Of a stretch of DNA of 64,000 bases, positions 1 through 12,186 are shown piece by piece. Origin of the DNA: Aplidium turbinatum (lineage: Eukaryota > Chordata > Ascidiacea > Aplousobranchia > Polyclinidae); assembly GCA_918807975.1 (NCBI GenBank), contig OU964918.1, positions 28,070,477 to 28,134,476 of the forward strand, read 5' to 3'. A model generated the notes under the pieces. It did not search any database. It saw only the letters and a program-made list of their open reading frames with translations, and was not told the origin of the DNA. Made by a program: the position numbers and the translations under genes. The stretch's first letter is position 1. Every line of letters begins with the position of its first letter.

Positions 1-1565
1 TGTGAAGTCAATGAGACCATTCTCAGAATTGTTAAATTATCTGATAGCCTATAAATTCAATATGGCAATCCAAGATGGCTGCCAAAACAATTAAAAATGT
101 ACAATAACAATGTATTGTTTATTAAAAAACCCAGTAAATTTCTATCACAGCGATTTCTATATATATTTGGGTTAACTGAGCAGGCATAAAGAGCTCATAC
201 GATGTGGTCATGTAGACTCTTGACATAATCAGCGTAAAGAAAGCAAATGGATCAAGTATTACTAATGCTCATCGCTGTCACTCTCGATGTCATCGTCTGT
301 AATTATGTGATTGCTGTATGGACACATGAACCAGTTTGACATGGTCCACATCCAGCATGGTATAGTAGCACATATCTCCGGCAACTACAGTGAGGTGAAC
401 ACGATTCGCAATGGCAGTGATCATTTTCAGTAGGTTGTCCGGGGCAGCTTTCATGTCCGTCATGATTGGAACCATCTGATTATTGTCTACTTTCCATCCC
501 CAGTCTAGAGCATCCATACCATCGTCAGTAGCCTACCCATCCTGACCATAATCTGGTAGTAAACTCTGAGGCAGTGGAATTTGGTAAAGGATGATGTAGG
601 TGGCAAACGTTCAGGGTGAACAAAGGATTAGGCTGTTTTAATTTTCTTGACCAATGTATTGTATCGCTGTGTTTCTAGGTTACTACTGCCATCGTTGCCA
701 AACATAACGGTCGTAGCTTTGTTTCCAAGATCCTTAATGATGTGGTCTGTCTGATTTGGGAGAATAAAGCAATTTGCACATTCTTTGATTATTGGTTGAC
801 TTTTCACTAGTTTCTTGAAAGCGTCTTCTTCCCGATACCAAATATCCTTGACGTTGAATCACAACCGGTGAATGCATTTGAATGAAGAGGAGCTGTAAGC
901 ATAATTATGTCTGGTCCGATGATTGCTTTAAGTTTGTTGATGTCGTGTATCTTGGCTGCGTAAGCCTTTTCGGAGCGGAAGTAGAGGTCTTTAATGTCTG
1001 GGTCAGAGTCAGCATAGCGTAGTATCAATATTAAAAGGTCCGTGTCTTCACCAATTAAAGTCGTACTATGTCGATGAGGGCTGTCCATTTGCCGTCTTGA
1101 CGATGTCAACATCTGCATCACCTGGAGCGTTCATCACATTGCAGCTTCTATTCCTCAGTTGAGCAGAAATTAATCCTTCCTTGTTGGAAGCTCGAGGCAA
1201 GAACTGCTCCTTCTTTCCAATGAACTTGGTGTCTACAGTAAAGTGAACAACCGGGTGGACGTTCATGCCGCGTCTTTGATGGGTATTGTCTTTGATAGAC
1301 GGACCACCATATCCATCAAAGACCACCGTTGCTAAGCGATAATGACGAATGGTAAAATCTGCATACGACTGTGCAATAGACCCATAACTGTCTCCAGTTT
1401 CAATGGCACTCGATGCAACAAGAACCCTCCATCAAGGACGTAGTGATCGGTTTTCGAGGCAGATTCTTTCACTACTTCATAATCGGCTGACATCACACTG
1501 CTGGCATGTTCTGTGATGGCAGTAGCTATTTCAGGCTTATCTTCTGCAAGAAACAGGGTCTGGAT
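1..1565 (-). mobile_element. XPG/PIN-domain DNA transposon, 3' half (fragment)
   Basis: This is the reverse-oriented 3' part of a transposon of the same general type as the one at 40566-44754. Both have the same gene order, and the non-coding stretch 1-240 resembles 44190-44400 (a shared 'ggc[ag]gccatcttg' block). It stops abruptly at about 1565 against a different XPG-family fragment on the plus strand. The left end lies outside the window. No terminal repeat can be assigned. Classification near the Academ superfamily, which is known to encode an XPG nuclease domain, is an inference. Confidence 0.6.
240..1560 (-). pseudogene. XPG/PIN-like nuclease-domain transposon protein, decayed
   Basis: Read on the minus strand, the blocks in order are a 'DGGFLLHRV' segment, 'TVVFDGYGGPSIKD.THQRR' (near 1280-1338), 'NAPGDADVDIVKT' (near 1110), 'TTLIGEDTDLLILIL' (near 1030-1065), 'FTGCDSTSRIFGIGKK' (near 810-870) and a C-terminal 'HCLRVYYQ...LDWGWK' (near 480-570). 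The acidic GDAD, GEDTD and GCD motifs fit an XPG-I/PIN nuclease fold. The same block order occurs in an uncharacterised multicopy protein family of marine animals. The frame is broken several times. One break, at 520-526, is a TAGCCTA micro-insertion (see findings): without its 5 bp the frame runs from 'YYQIMVRMG' into 'MDALDWGWK'. The biochemical role has not been shown for this family as far as I know. Confidence 0.6.
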
Positions 1566-1566
1566 G

Positions 1567-2233
1567 TTACGTGGCTGTCACAAGTAATACTCGTCTTCCT
1601 CTCAACTGGTCTGAGTTTTTGGGAAATGACAGCAACAAAACTGCGTTATATCAACTGGTTCAACAAGCTGTGATAACTTCAGTCGATCCAAACTTGTTTA
1701 CGGTTGTTGTAACATCGTTAGATACAGCTCTTAACAATCAAACATTGGACATGTCTGAGGTTTCCCCATGTGATCACGAAGAGGCAGACACCCGTATGTT
1801 TCTCCATGTGAAACATGGAAAATCCGATGCCATAGTCAAAACAGTAGATACTAATGTGGTAATTATTGCAATTTCGTGTTTTGACAAGTTAGAAATCTGT
1901 AAACTATGGGTTGAATTTGGAGTTGGAGAAAAAACTGGCTTCATTCCAATCCATGATATTGTTTCATCTTTACCTCAATCTCCGATGATTTGCGCATCTT
2001 TACCTTTGTTTTATGCTATCACAATCTGTGATACTGTTTTGGGATTGTTGATGGGATTGTTGGATGTAGGCTTGGGATTGTTGGATGCTTAATCTTACCG
2101 CAATGTGTGGTTTATTTAACTCTTTGAATTTCTCAAGCTCACCTGGTTCTATAAATGACATACAAAAGTATGTCACAGCTCTTTATGGCAATGGTCCTAC
2201 TATCACGGATGTAGACGAATGCCGTTATATGAT
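1567..2233 (+). pseudogene. Second XPG/PIN-like transposon protein, middle part
   Basis: A different but related family: 'LPLNWSEFLGNDSNKTALYQ', then 'CDHEEADTRMFLHVKHG', 'VKTVDTNVVIIAIS', 'KLWVEFGVGEKTGFIPIHDIV' and 'LPLFYAIT.CDTV'. EADTRM and the D(T)D/CDT motifs are the expected acidic residues of a PIN/XPG fold. The reading frame slips near 2040-2090, where a short 'gggattgttggatg'-type repeat has expanded, and continues as 'MLNLTAMCGLFNSLNFSSSP'. The gene is cut at 2233 by the BEL insertion; its C-terminus resumes at 15201. A paralogous copy lies at 40106-40560. The apparent start at 1571 is not a real one, because the 5' part is missing. Confidence 0.6.
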
Positions 2234-2720
2234 TGTTCCAGACGGTTGTTCGCCTGGTCAAACGTCATGTAGAAACCGTTCGGGTCTACTGAATAGTACG
2301 TCATGGAAATTCCTAAAACATGAGCCAAAATTGCACCATCGTCCGTAAGACCTGGGTCAAACCTGTTGAAACCGGTTTAAACATGAAATGTTGCGTCGCC
2401 TTTGAGTTATCACAAATTTTTCTGATTCATTCTCGAAGTTGTTTGTTGGAAGTCGGTCGCACATTTAACTGGTTTATTTGGTGCTTGCTAGCTGGACAAA
2501 TTCTCCGTCTTTTATCCAAGTAATCTGTATCGTAGTGACAGTTTTGAGGTGTAGGCATTGCATCTCCATTTCGATAGCCTCGGGCTAATTTTACAGAAAT
2601 ACACTGTTTGAAAAGAAGTTCAAGTGTGTGTTTCTTCGGTCATTATATACAGACGAACGGATTCGGGAACTTTATGTTAAAATTTTCCCACGAAGAGATT
2701 ATGGTTTACCGCTGTGACCA
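2234..2720 (+). repeat. 5' LTR of BEL copy 1
   Basis: 487 bp, beginning TGTTCCAGACGG and ending GCTGTGACCA, matched almost base for base by 14714-15200. Its downstream half is shared with the LTRs at 17096-17733 and 35258-35905, while the upstream (U3) half is different, so at least two LTR subfamilies are present. Confidence 0.93.
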
Positions 2721-2990
2721 TAAAAAATAAAAGACGAGTTCTTGTCAGTTGGTAGGTCAAGAAGAAATTAAAGCAAGAAAAAATAAAAGACGAGTTCTTG
2801 TCAGTTGGTAGGTCAAGAAGAAATTAAAGCAAGAAAAATAAAAAACGAATTTGTTAGCTGGTAGGCCAAGAAGCACTTGAAGGCATAAAAATAAACGACG
2901 TGTTTGTTGTCAGCTAGTGCAGAAGAACTAATTAGAAGTACAAGAAATAATAAAAGAAGATTTGTTGGTTGGTAGTCTACACTCTTACAG
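2721..2990 (+). repeat. Leader tandem repeats of BEL copy 1
   Basis: Four to five diverging direct repeats of roughly 65 bp, each with an 'aaaataaaagacga' block followed by 'ttgtcagttggtaggtcaagaag'. The first two are nearly identical and later ones have drifted. They sit between the 5' LTR and gag and code for nothing obvious. Confidence 0.75.
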
Positions 2991-3300
2991 AAGCAAAGAA
3001 AAGTAAAGACATTTCTTCTCAGTTTGGTACTGAAGAAAAATAACTTTGACAATCATTGGCAAGAAAGAAGATTAAAAGACAATCCATCTGTGCTTGTAGA
3101 TTCAAGTGGAAGAATCCAAGCAAGTTTTGTGGACTTTAGAACTTCATACTCGTACAGCTACGGTATCGTGCATTTAAATTCTTTTTTGTATTTTTACGGT
3201 CTTTGCAGTTAAGTTTTTTATAACTACTGTAGCCTAATAATTTTGTGTGTTTGTGTAACTTAATTTTTTTTAATTGTTAAATTTAGCCCCAACATTTAAT

Positions 3301-4301
3301 ATGTCTACACTCGGTGGCGACAGGGACTCGACCGCCGTAGACTCGACTGAGTTTAAGCCTGATGATGTTCTTTGCGGTCGGGCAGGCCATTCTGGGGAGG
3401 GACCCATTAACGATGAGGCTAAGTCAGTTCGAGAGGCCCGGCATCATAGACGGGATATTTTGACTCAAATTGGGAAACTTTCTGTAGCCCTAGGTTCTTT
3501 GAGTGATAAGCAGGAACTGTTAATTTTTAGATCTAAGTTATCTACTTTAGAAGAGGAATTACGGCATTTCCATGCTCTTTTGACTAAAATCTTTAACTCT
3601 GCGATCTTGGCAGAACTTCGTGATAGGGTAGACCCCGAATTTAACTCGTTAAAAAATAACTTTGAACAAAAAGAAAGTGAGTTCTCAGATATGTTGGATG
3701 CTGACATACATCCTGAGGATAGCGCCTCAAATGTAAGCACTAGGATGTCTAAGAGTTCGTCTCGGATAGTTGCACAAATTAACCTACAGCTAAGACGAGA
3801 GGAGCTCCAGATCCAAGCTGAGGCCGAAGCAAGAGCTGCTGAGGCCATCGCGAGAGCTGAGGCCATACGAGCTGAGGCTGCCGTGAGAGCTGCTGAGGCC
3901 ATTCGAGCTGAGGCTGCAGCGAGAGCTGAGGCCGAAGCGAGAGCAGCTGAGGCCGCCGCGAGAGCCGAAGCGAGAGCTGCTGAGTTCGCACTCAAAGACG
4001 CTCAGTTGAGGGCTGAACAACGTAAAGAGGTAGTTTTAGCTGAATATCGATCAGAGGTGGGCTCTCGGCGTAGCTCTAAGAAGGGCTCTTCTAGGCATTC
4101 CAGAAATGAACATCAATCGCAGTTTAATTTACATAACCTTTTCCAAACACCCGTTCAACCTGTGAGTGGACCAGGGCAATCCACATGTTTTCAAGCTGTT
4201 TCAGGAGGTCTCGGGGCCGCGGCTAAGGGTCCTCCGAATGCTGTAGAGCCAAGGTCTGCGAATTACAACCGAACTCCTCCCCCAGAGCGTACAGGTCACG
4301 G
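3301..4301 (+). CDS. BEL copy 1 gag, N-terminal part
   Basis: Opens with MSTLGGDRDSTAV. After a predicted helical stretch comes a long Ala/Glu/Arg-rich segment built from repeats such as 'ARAEAEARAAEA' (about residues 165-245), which reads as a coiled coil. A Ser/Arg-rich tail follows. This N-terminal coiled-coil arrangement is usual for BEL/Pao gag. A hAT-like element is inserted at 4302. Confidence 0.75.
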
Positions 4302-4599
4302 CATAGCCGTAGGAGAGTAAAACATTTTGGGGGGGCGAACAAAATTTGCCCAAATTTTTCAAATTTTGCCCAAATTGTATCTTTGCGTAGGCTATATATT
4401 TTCAAAAACACAAAATCACTCACAACCTCTGAGATAGAGCAGTCTAAGAACTCCACAGTCATCAACTTGGCGGTGTACAAAAACACAGGCAGCAAAACGT
4501 TTAACTTAGCAAAACAAGGCTGAATTAACTTTAAACTAAACAAACCATCAAATATAAATAATTTTCTTGTGGCACAAAAATATGTATTATATATATATT

Positions 4600-4836
4600 G
4601 GGTCTGCTACTATTCGGTGAGTCCGATTCGGTGAGTCTGATTCGGTGAGTTCCTAACCTCTAACCCCTAACCCTAACTCCTAACCCCTAACCTTAAAACG
4701 GCAATGATAATTAGGCCACGGTACCCGATAATTAAAAAAAAAATTGAAAAAATCCCCCGTTAAGGGATCGGACTCACCGAATCGGACTCACCGAATCGGA
4801 CTCACCAAATCGGACACACCGAATCGGGCCATTCCG
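4600..4836. mobile_element. GGGTCTGCTACT / GGCCATTCCG MITE (Mutator-like family)
   Basis: One tip reads GGGTCTGCTACTATTCGG and the other GGGCCATTCCG. Between them lie inverted 'gattcggtgagtcc' repeats. The flanks share TATATATT (8 bp; 9 bp in the large relative at 23205). The centre carries a telomere-like CCCTAA-rich stretch (4651-4697). Relatives lie at 23205, 29337, 54522 and 59526. Confidence 0.75.
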
Positions 4837-5649
4837 TATATATTAGGCCTACCTGGATTCAACAACAATTTAAACTGAGAACTCAACAATAACTGGACAA
4901 CAGTGGCTAAATATTCATGTCATCAGATCATTTCAAAATCTCTAGCTCAATTGCAATAAAAAGTCAGACCAAAAGTAGCTGAATCTTTTCATTATAAAGA
5001 TAGTTCAAAAAATCACGTCAAGATTCGTAAATTTGCATTGAAAAAATCTCAAATGACAACCTATTTACTTATCAAACTAGTAACATTACTTAATCTATGC
5101 TACTTAAAACCTTACAACCTGAAAAGAATTCTACAGTTTATCATACTATGCACATCAAATTTGCACCTTTGAACAAAACTAAGTTGCTATTAGTATGAAT
5201 ATTGATCTCATATTACAGTGAAGTTATAGCCAATGTTTTTTCATTAACATTATTACTGTACCAACTACCAAGATATTCTTAGTTCATGATGATGCAACTA
5301 CTGAAATCGCAGACACTGAACCACAATAACTCATATAGGTAATAACTTCAAACTCAATCCTTGCCAGAAAATACAGACAACATCATCAATACTGTCTACA
5401 TTTCCTGATATATTAACTGCATGAATTGGATGCCAAAGCAACATAACACTTGCCTATATATTTGATCATTGATTACTATAGTATGTACTGTGTCATATAT
5501 ATATGGTAAATAGCCGAGCATATCAATCCTAGGACTGGCAAAGACAAACAGCAGTTAATACAAAAAATAATCTTTATAGAAAACATTTCAACTGTAGCCC
5601 ACAAGTTCAGTTCACAAAAACATGAAATCAAACACTGGAAAATTTACAG

Positions 5650-8060
5650 ATACTAAACGAAGCTTAGCATTCTCTACAAATTGCAACATACCAAATATAA
5701 TACAATATATAGTTTCCAAAATTGAAGATGGCACAGTTTACATTCATGGGAAAATTTTAATGTATTTCATACAAAATATTACAAGCACCTGCAGCTAATA
5801 AGGCCCGGCCAGTAATAAGGCCCACCCCCTGCATCTCCGTTGTTACAAATTTTTTAAACAAAATTGGAAGCTCTGATTGCTGCTATGGTGAATTGAGACT
5901 AACTGGTAAAGTTTCACAGCCTAAAGTTGAGAACTTTTTGAGTTACGGAAAGTTGAAGTTTGGGGGGACTGAAATTGAGTGGTTTTATTAATTTTCACAT
6001 ACTTTAGAGTTAGACTGTTCTGCAGTTAACAAACCGCTTTGACTGCCGTTTTTTTGCATTTTATGTGAAAGATATGTGCATGCTGATGCAGTAAAACCAA
6101 TAAATTTGAACTTTTTTTCTAATTAAAGCAAGACTGATAATGATGATCAGACTAGGCTAATTTTGGTAATGAGGCCCATGGGCCCCTGGGATAACGTTGT
6201 GCACCTCTGGTTAAGAAAGTGAGGGTTAAAGACTTGAGTGACCTAAACAATTCTTGTTACACCATTAATCCAATTTGTTATTGCAATGGAAATATCATAA
6301 TTTCAGAATCAAAATACTTTATCATCCCTACCATATCTAAAAACACCATGTCGCTTTTTAAAAAATGGAGCATGGGGCGGGGGAGGGAATAGTTGTCTCT
6401 GTGTATTTAATTATTAGTTATGTGCCTGTGTTGTCGATTAGAAGTTGTTTTGTGGTGTTGTTATTGCGAAAATACACCTTTTTCATCACTTTTGGTGCAA
6501 ATTCAAACCGGGCCTTATTCACAACACGTGCATCTAATAAGGCCCACTTGAGATTTTTTTTAATATTTTACAACCCCTTTTACTTAGAAACTTGTTTCAT
6601 AGATATGTTGTGTAGATAGACCCAAAGTATCCTCATTCCAAGTTTCGTTCAAAATTATGCAGTATTTAGTAAAATATTGAGGTTTGAAAATTAGCGGGCC
6701 TTATTAGCTGCAGGTACTCACTATAACAAATATATATACAAAGTTTTTAAACTGGAAAGATGTTGAAAACTCATAGTAGCCTAAGATTGATTTGCCCAAT
6801 AACTGGTAATTTTTGCCCAAATATTTTTACAAATAAATACATCAGTAGAATATAGAAAAAGAAGCAAAAAACCTCATAAGATTATCAGTAGACTGCCCAG
6901 CAGGGTTTCAAAATTCCACCAATGAAGAAATCTAGTGCATATTATATATCCTAATGATTATATTAGTAATAGCTTACCTCTGCTTGCTAATTGCATTATT
7001 TTACATTTTGCAGATACAACCTTAATCGAAGCTTAACATTCTGCCCAAATTGCAATACACCAAATACAAAAGTTCCAAAACTGATGACACTACATTTAAC
7101 ATTTAAAGAAAAAATCTTAATGTATTTCATACAAAATGCAACACTATAAACAAATTCCTAAACTAGAAAGATTTTAAAAACTCATGGTAAGATTGATTTT
7201 CTCAATAACTGGACAGTTTAGCCCAAATATTTTTACAAATAAATACATTAGTAGAATATACAGAAACAAGCAAAAACCTCATAAGATTACCAGTAGACTA
7301 CCCAGCAGGGTTTCAAAATTCCACCAATGAAGAAATGTAATGTATATCCTAATGAACATCAGTAATAATAGCTTACTGGTACCTCTGCTTGCTAATTGCT
7401 TTTTCTTACATTTACATTTTGCAGATATATACTGAATCGAAGCTTATCATTCTGCCCAAATTGCAATATACCAAATACAAAAGTTCCAAATTTGATGACA
7501 CTACATTTAACATTTAAAGAAAAATGTTAATGTATTTCATACAAAATGCAACACTATAAACAAATTTCTAAACAAGAAAGATTTTGAAAACTCATGGTAA
7601 GATTGATTTTCCCAATAACTGGACATTTTTGCCCAAATATAATTTTACAAATAACTACATTAGTACGACATAAAGTAAAAAGCAAAAACCATTTAAGGTT
7701 ATTAGTATGCTACCTAGCAAACTTAAAAATCTCACCTGTGGAGAAATGCAGCCTACGTACATGCTGGTGAATATCAGTACTAATAAGCTTAACTTTGCTT
7801 GCCAATTATGTTCTTTTACACTTTACTTTTTGCAAGTGTTGAATTGAAACTTATCATTCTGCCCAAATTGCAATACGTACCACAACTACCATACTACATA
7901 CAACAATTTTCAAAATAGATGAAAATGCATTTTACATAATAATTGATCGGAAAATATTAATGTATCTCATAAATTATAACAATTACGTAAACTTTCTAAA
8001 CTGGTAAAATGTCGAAACATCACGATAAGATTGATTTGCCCAAATAAGTGCAGTTTTTTG
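5650..8060 (+). repeat. About 412-bp tandem repeats inside the hAT-like element
   Basis: Units can be phased on 'aaact.gaaagat.ttgaaaactcat' at about 6749, 7160, 7572 and (more diverged) 7992. Shared blocks are 'gcccaaatatttttacaaataa', 'cagcagggtttcaaaattccacc' and 'cattctgcccaaattgcaata'. The first unit is split by the inverted-repeat element at 5787-6716. No coding capacity. Confidence 0.75.
5787..6716. mobile_element. Inverted-repeat element, ACCTGCAGCTAATAAGGCCC ends
   Basis: About 930 bp with matching ends ACCTGCAGCTAATAAGGCCC and its reverse complement at 6696-6716, inserted in the first 412-bp repeat. Further 'taataaggccca' copies lie inside. I cannot define a clean target duplication, so the superfamily is open. 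The open frame at 6365-6619 has no recognisable domain and is probably chance. Confidence 0.5.
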
Positions 8061-8133
8061 CCCAAATTCGCGGCGTTTTTTTTTCAGCGGGGGAGCGACC
8101 GCCCCCCCTGCCCCCCCATCTCCTACGGCTATG

Positions 8134-11100
8134 GGTCACGGGGCCGCCATTAGTAGTAATGCTTTGCCCCCTTCACAGTTCTCTGCGCCGCTAGGTTTTG
8201 ATCGCCCAGCTACACGTAATTTGGGTGGTTGTGAGAGGCGTATCGCGTCTGATCGGGCTGTGCATGTGACTGAGCCCACTCAGCCCCTTAAGGGATATAG
8301 CTTGTCTTCTCCTGCTAAATCGAGTTCTCAACAGCAGGATTGCTTTTTTGAATACCAAAATAGTAGGACGTTTTTCGATAAGGCGGCCTTGATTGGTTAC
8401 GATGGTAATAATATGCCATTTATCTTCTTTAAAAATCGTGTTACGGCCTTAATGGCAGCTTCGCCCTTTAAGGGGACTTGTTTGACTTTGTTACAAGCAG
8501 CTTGTGTTAGAACAGCTGCGCAAACGATTGCTAATTTGGTTTCTGACACCCCTGGCTTGTCAGAGGAAGACAGGATAGAAATGTCGTTAGCTCGCTTGTC
8601 CCAGCGTTTTGGGGTTCGTGGAGGTCTTTTTGCAGAACCGGAAATTAGAAAGTATCGCTATGGTAGCAAATTGACTTCGACCTCTTCCAGTGATCTGAAA
8701 GAGTTTAAAGATGAATTATCGCAGTGTTTGCTTTACGCGCAAGCTTATGGTCAGCGTGACAAATTGGAAGGACGTTTTGTTTTGGATTTGGCTAAGCGAC
8801 TCCCGTTTGACGCTAAGCAGCGTTATCTTGACTTTTTAGGTGATCAGTATGGTGGCACTGATGAGCCTACTTTTCAGAGTTTGTTTGAATTTGTAGTACG
8901 GGAGGAAACGCGTAAGTCGACTGATTTTAGCATTATGCTAATGGGCGATTCTGGTGAGTCGCAGCAATTTAAAAAGTTTGGCAAAGGAAAATTGCCTTCA
9001 TGTCCGGTTAGGCAGACGTCCGTAAAACCCCATGATGATGTGATGTCAGGGAGTTCGCAGTACTCGACTGTTGTTGGCGCACCGCGCGGTGGTGAAGCCA
9101 GACGTAAAAACCTACCGGCATGCATTTGTTGTTCGTCACGTGGTCAAGTTGAATATCATTTTTTGTCTAATTGTAAAGAATTTTTGCGCTTGACACCTAA
9201 GGATCGGAGAGATGTCATTGTGAAAGCTGGCAAATGCTTGAATTGTTTGCGCCAGCATATGGTTAGGGATTGCGTTCATGCAAATAACTGTCGTAAGTGT
9301 GGGCCTAACAACGATAGGAAACACTATTTTCTTCTGCATGATTTTTATGTGACGTCACGTGATTCTCTGGATTCGGTTGGGAAAGATGATGCTCGTGCCA
9401 GAGTTCCTGTGCGTAATGTTAAGATTGGAAATGTTAAAGCAGCCTTTAACCGCGTTACTGCTGCTCGTGTTTTGAATCCAATGACTGGCAAATCGAAGTT
9501 GGTGTATTGTCAGCATGATCCTGGTTCGCAGTTGACGTTTGTTTCGAGTGACTTGGTGTGTGAACTTGATCTTAAACCGTACGATAAAGCGTCGTTTAAA
9601 ATGGATACCCTGGCTGGTCAAAAAGCTACTTGTGCTAACCTTGTCAAACTCAACATCCAGTCGTTAGAGACAGATGAACTGTTTTGTGATATAACTTCGG
9701 TGGTTAACCCAGCTTGGGCTGATGATGTTAAAACTTTACCGCATAAACAAGATTTAAATGGTTTCCGTCATTTTCATGACGTGAATATGTTTCATTTGAA
9801 TGATTGTAGTACTGTAGATGTACTGATTGGCAACGACAACGCTTATTTGATGTGGGCAAAAGAAGAACGTGTTGGTGAAAATCGTAGTGAACCGCATGCT
9901 TTACTCACTCCTCTCGGTTGGTTGGCTTGTGGTGGTAAGTCACCCTTAGAGGAAAGCGTTGCTAAAGTGTGCAGAGTGCAGACGTCTTCAGAGTCGGATG
10001 TCATCTCTGGCTTTCAGCGTAAAATTGAGTCTCGTGATATGGAAATAGCAGACCTGAATAAAGTCATTCAGGATTTGACGTTGCAAAATGAAACCTGTGA
10101 ATTGTCTCGCAATGATAAGTTGGCTAGAGAACTTGTTAAACCGAATATTGAGTTGAAAGATGGTCGATTTGAGATACCTGTTCCGTTGAAGGAAGATATT
10201 GAACTACCTAACAATTTTGTGTTGGCGTCAGATAGAGCTGCTGCTTTAAGAAAGAAAGCTTTAAAACAACCTGAACTTCGTGATTTCCTTACTGACACCA
10301 TGAAAGATCTTAAATCAAATGGCTATATTGAGCGTACTGGTGAAGCAGGAAATGTCAAGGGATTTGAATGGTATTTACCATACTTTTTTACGTCACAATT
10401 AAAAAAGCGCATTGTTTACGATGGCAAGTCTGAATTTCGAGGAACTTGTGTTAATGATGTAATATTTTCGGGTCCAGACTTGTTAAACCCTCTGGTAGAT
10501 GTCTTGGCTAGATTTCGGCTTGGTAGATTTGGTCTCATGGCTGATGTGACTAAATGCTTCTTTCAAATAAAGTTACCTGAGTCGCAAAGGGATTTGTTTC
10601 GTATATTGTGGTTTGAAGATGATGACCTTGAAAATGGTAGGATGGTACCATTTCGTTTTTGTGTACACCCTTGGGGAATAAAGAGTAGCCCGTATATCGC
10701 TTGCTTGGCTATAAAGAAAATGATCGAGCAGAATCCCAGCAGTGCTGGTGAATTGACTCTCTGCAATATTGCAAATAATATGTACATGGATGATTTTATA
10801 TTTTCGGCTGATAGCTTAGAGGAAGCTCAGCAAATCACTCATGAATCAATTGCTTTGTTTGATAGCCGTGGGTTTAAACTTGGTAAGTGGAGTGCTAACA
10901 AGGAGGCTATGATTGTCTTGTCAAATTTGGATAATGAGATGCTTTCACCTTTGATTCGTGACATTGACTTTCAGACTGAAAATATGACTTTGCCATCAGC
11001 GAAGACATTGGGTTGTGTGTGGCAAACCGAGTCTGACGAGATGCGTATCGCATGTTCCTTAAAGCCTTTAGCTAAACACACGCGCCGAAGTATGCTCAGT

Positions 11101-11267
11101 CAGCTTGGACAAAATTTTGATCCGCTAGGCTTTGGAGCGCCATTTTTTCTAAAAGCACGCCTGATACTTCAGCAATTGGCGATAGACAAGTTTGATTGGG
11201 ACACCGAGGTCCCTGATAGCTTTGTTAAAGAGTGGGAGTCGTGGCTTCGCTCTTTGGACCTGCTTAA
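8134..11267 (+). CDS. BEL copy 1 gag C-part, protease and reverse transcriptase
   Basis: This piece contains, in order: the BEL gag core ('FDKAALIGYDGNNMPFIFFK'), Cys/His zinc-knuckle segments (near 9121-9330), an aspartic-protease-like segment ('QHDPGSQLTFVSSDL', near 9511), and the Pao-type reverse transcriptase (about 10370-10830) with 'LMADVTKCFFQIKL' and the catalytic YMDD motif (near 10780). Family assignment to BEL/Pao is firm. A TTAA-flanked DNA transposon is inserted at its 3' end. Confidence 0.85.
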
Positions 11268-12182
11268 CCCGTTAAGTGCGTAATTAATTTTTCGAAACTC
11301 TCCTTACTGTGCGTATTTAATTTGAGCTCTCGCAGTATTTTTCGTCGCATTATTGCTTGGTAGGATGTTGGGGAACCCCCATGACGCAGCACAATACGCT
11401 TTTGTTCAATTTCCTTTTGTGTCTATTGCTTTACATTTTCATCGACTATTGCGGAGAAGTCTCCGGCTGGACTATTGTTTTCTGGTGTAATCGCATTACT
11501 CTCAAGTGATTATACCTTTCACCATTGTGAAATTATTCAACTAGTTGTTTATTATGAAGAAAAAAATACATCAGTTCACAGAACAGAATAATTTTTAAAC
11601 ATTTATAGGACACTAAACAAAATAGGCTACACGTAAGTTTAGTTTGGAAATATTCAAACTGTATCATTTTCTGAAACTTGTTCTAACATTAGCAGCAACA
11701 CAAAACCCTGTTGTTTAGTTGACTATATGTTACAAAGTATGTTTTCGAACACAACAAAATATTTCTGAAACTGCTTGCAACATAACATCAAAATGACTTC
11801 ACACTGACTGAACGCGCATGATGTGGTTCGAATTTTATACACTGGCAGAAAGCCATTTCAGAAAAAAAAAACATTTAGGATGAAATCTTTTTATTCTTGC
11901 AATTGTGGTTATATTGTAGGTGAGTGCAGAAGCTACCTAATATTGTAATAGAGTGATTTAGGGATTAATGATTTCCGTCAGGCTGCAATCGTTATTGTAG
12001 TGTAAACAATGCATCCATGTTTCTTCACACGTCATAATTGCGCCTTCCAGACAAAGCGAATAGAGGAAAGCGAAATTAAAAGCGCCATGAATAGCTGCGA
12101 TCACGAAAACGACAATTGTCGTCTTACGCACAGCAAGAGCGACTGTCTCGGACGACAATTGTCGTTATACGCACTTAAGAGG
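11268..12182. mobile_element. piggyBac-like (TTAA) non-autonomous element
   Basis: 915 bp between two TTAA sites (11264-11267 and 12183-12186). Ends are CCCGTTAAGTGCG and CGCACTTAAGAGG, nearly inverted copies. A TTAA duplication with CCC...GG ends suits piggyBac; Kolobok also uses TTAA. The uninterrupted target can be seen in BEL copy 2 near 32795. The right third has a palindromic 'gacaattgtcgt' repeated twice. No transposase. Confidence 0.75.
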
Positions 12183-12186
12183 TTAA

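Larger units (their letters stand above)
4302..8133. mobile_element. hAT-like non-autonomous element (3.8 kb) inside BEL copy 1
   Basis: Terminal inverted repeat CATAGCCGTAGGAGA at both ends and an 8-bp target duplication GGTCACGG (4294-4301 and 8134-8141). Eight-base duplications are the hAT signature. There is no transposase gene. The interior holds a 237-bp MITE (4600-4836), an inverted-repeat element (about 5787-6716) and about four direct repeats of roughly 412 bp. It must be younger than the BEL element it interrupts. Confidence 0.85.

Noticed and set aside
3465-3995. 176-residue alanine/serine-rich open frame on the minus strand
   Set aside because: It is the antisense of the repetitive Ala/Glu coiled-coil part of the BEL gag; codon repetition on the plus strand keeps the opposite frames open.
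4640-4700. Telomere or chromosome-end relic
   Set aside because: The same CCCTAA-rich stretch occurs at the same place in another copy of the MITE, so it is part of that element.
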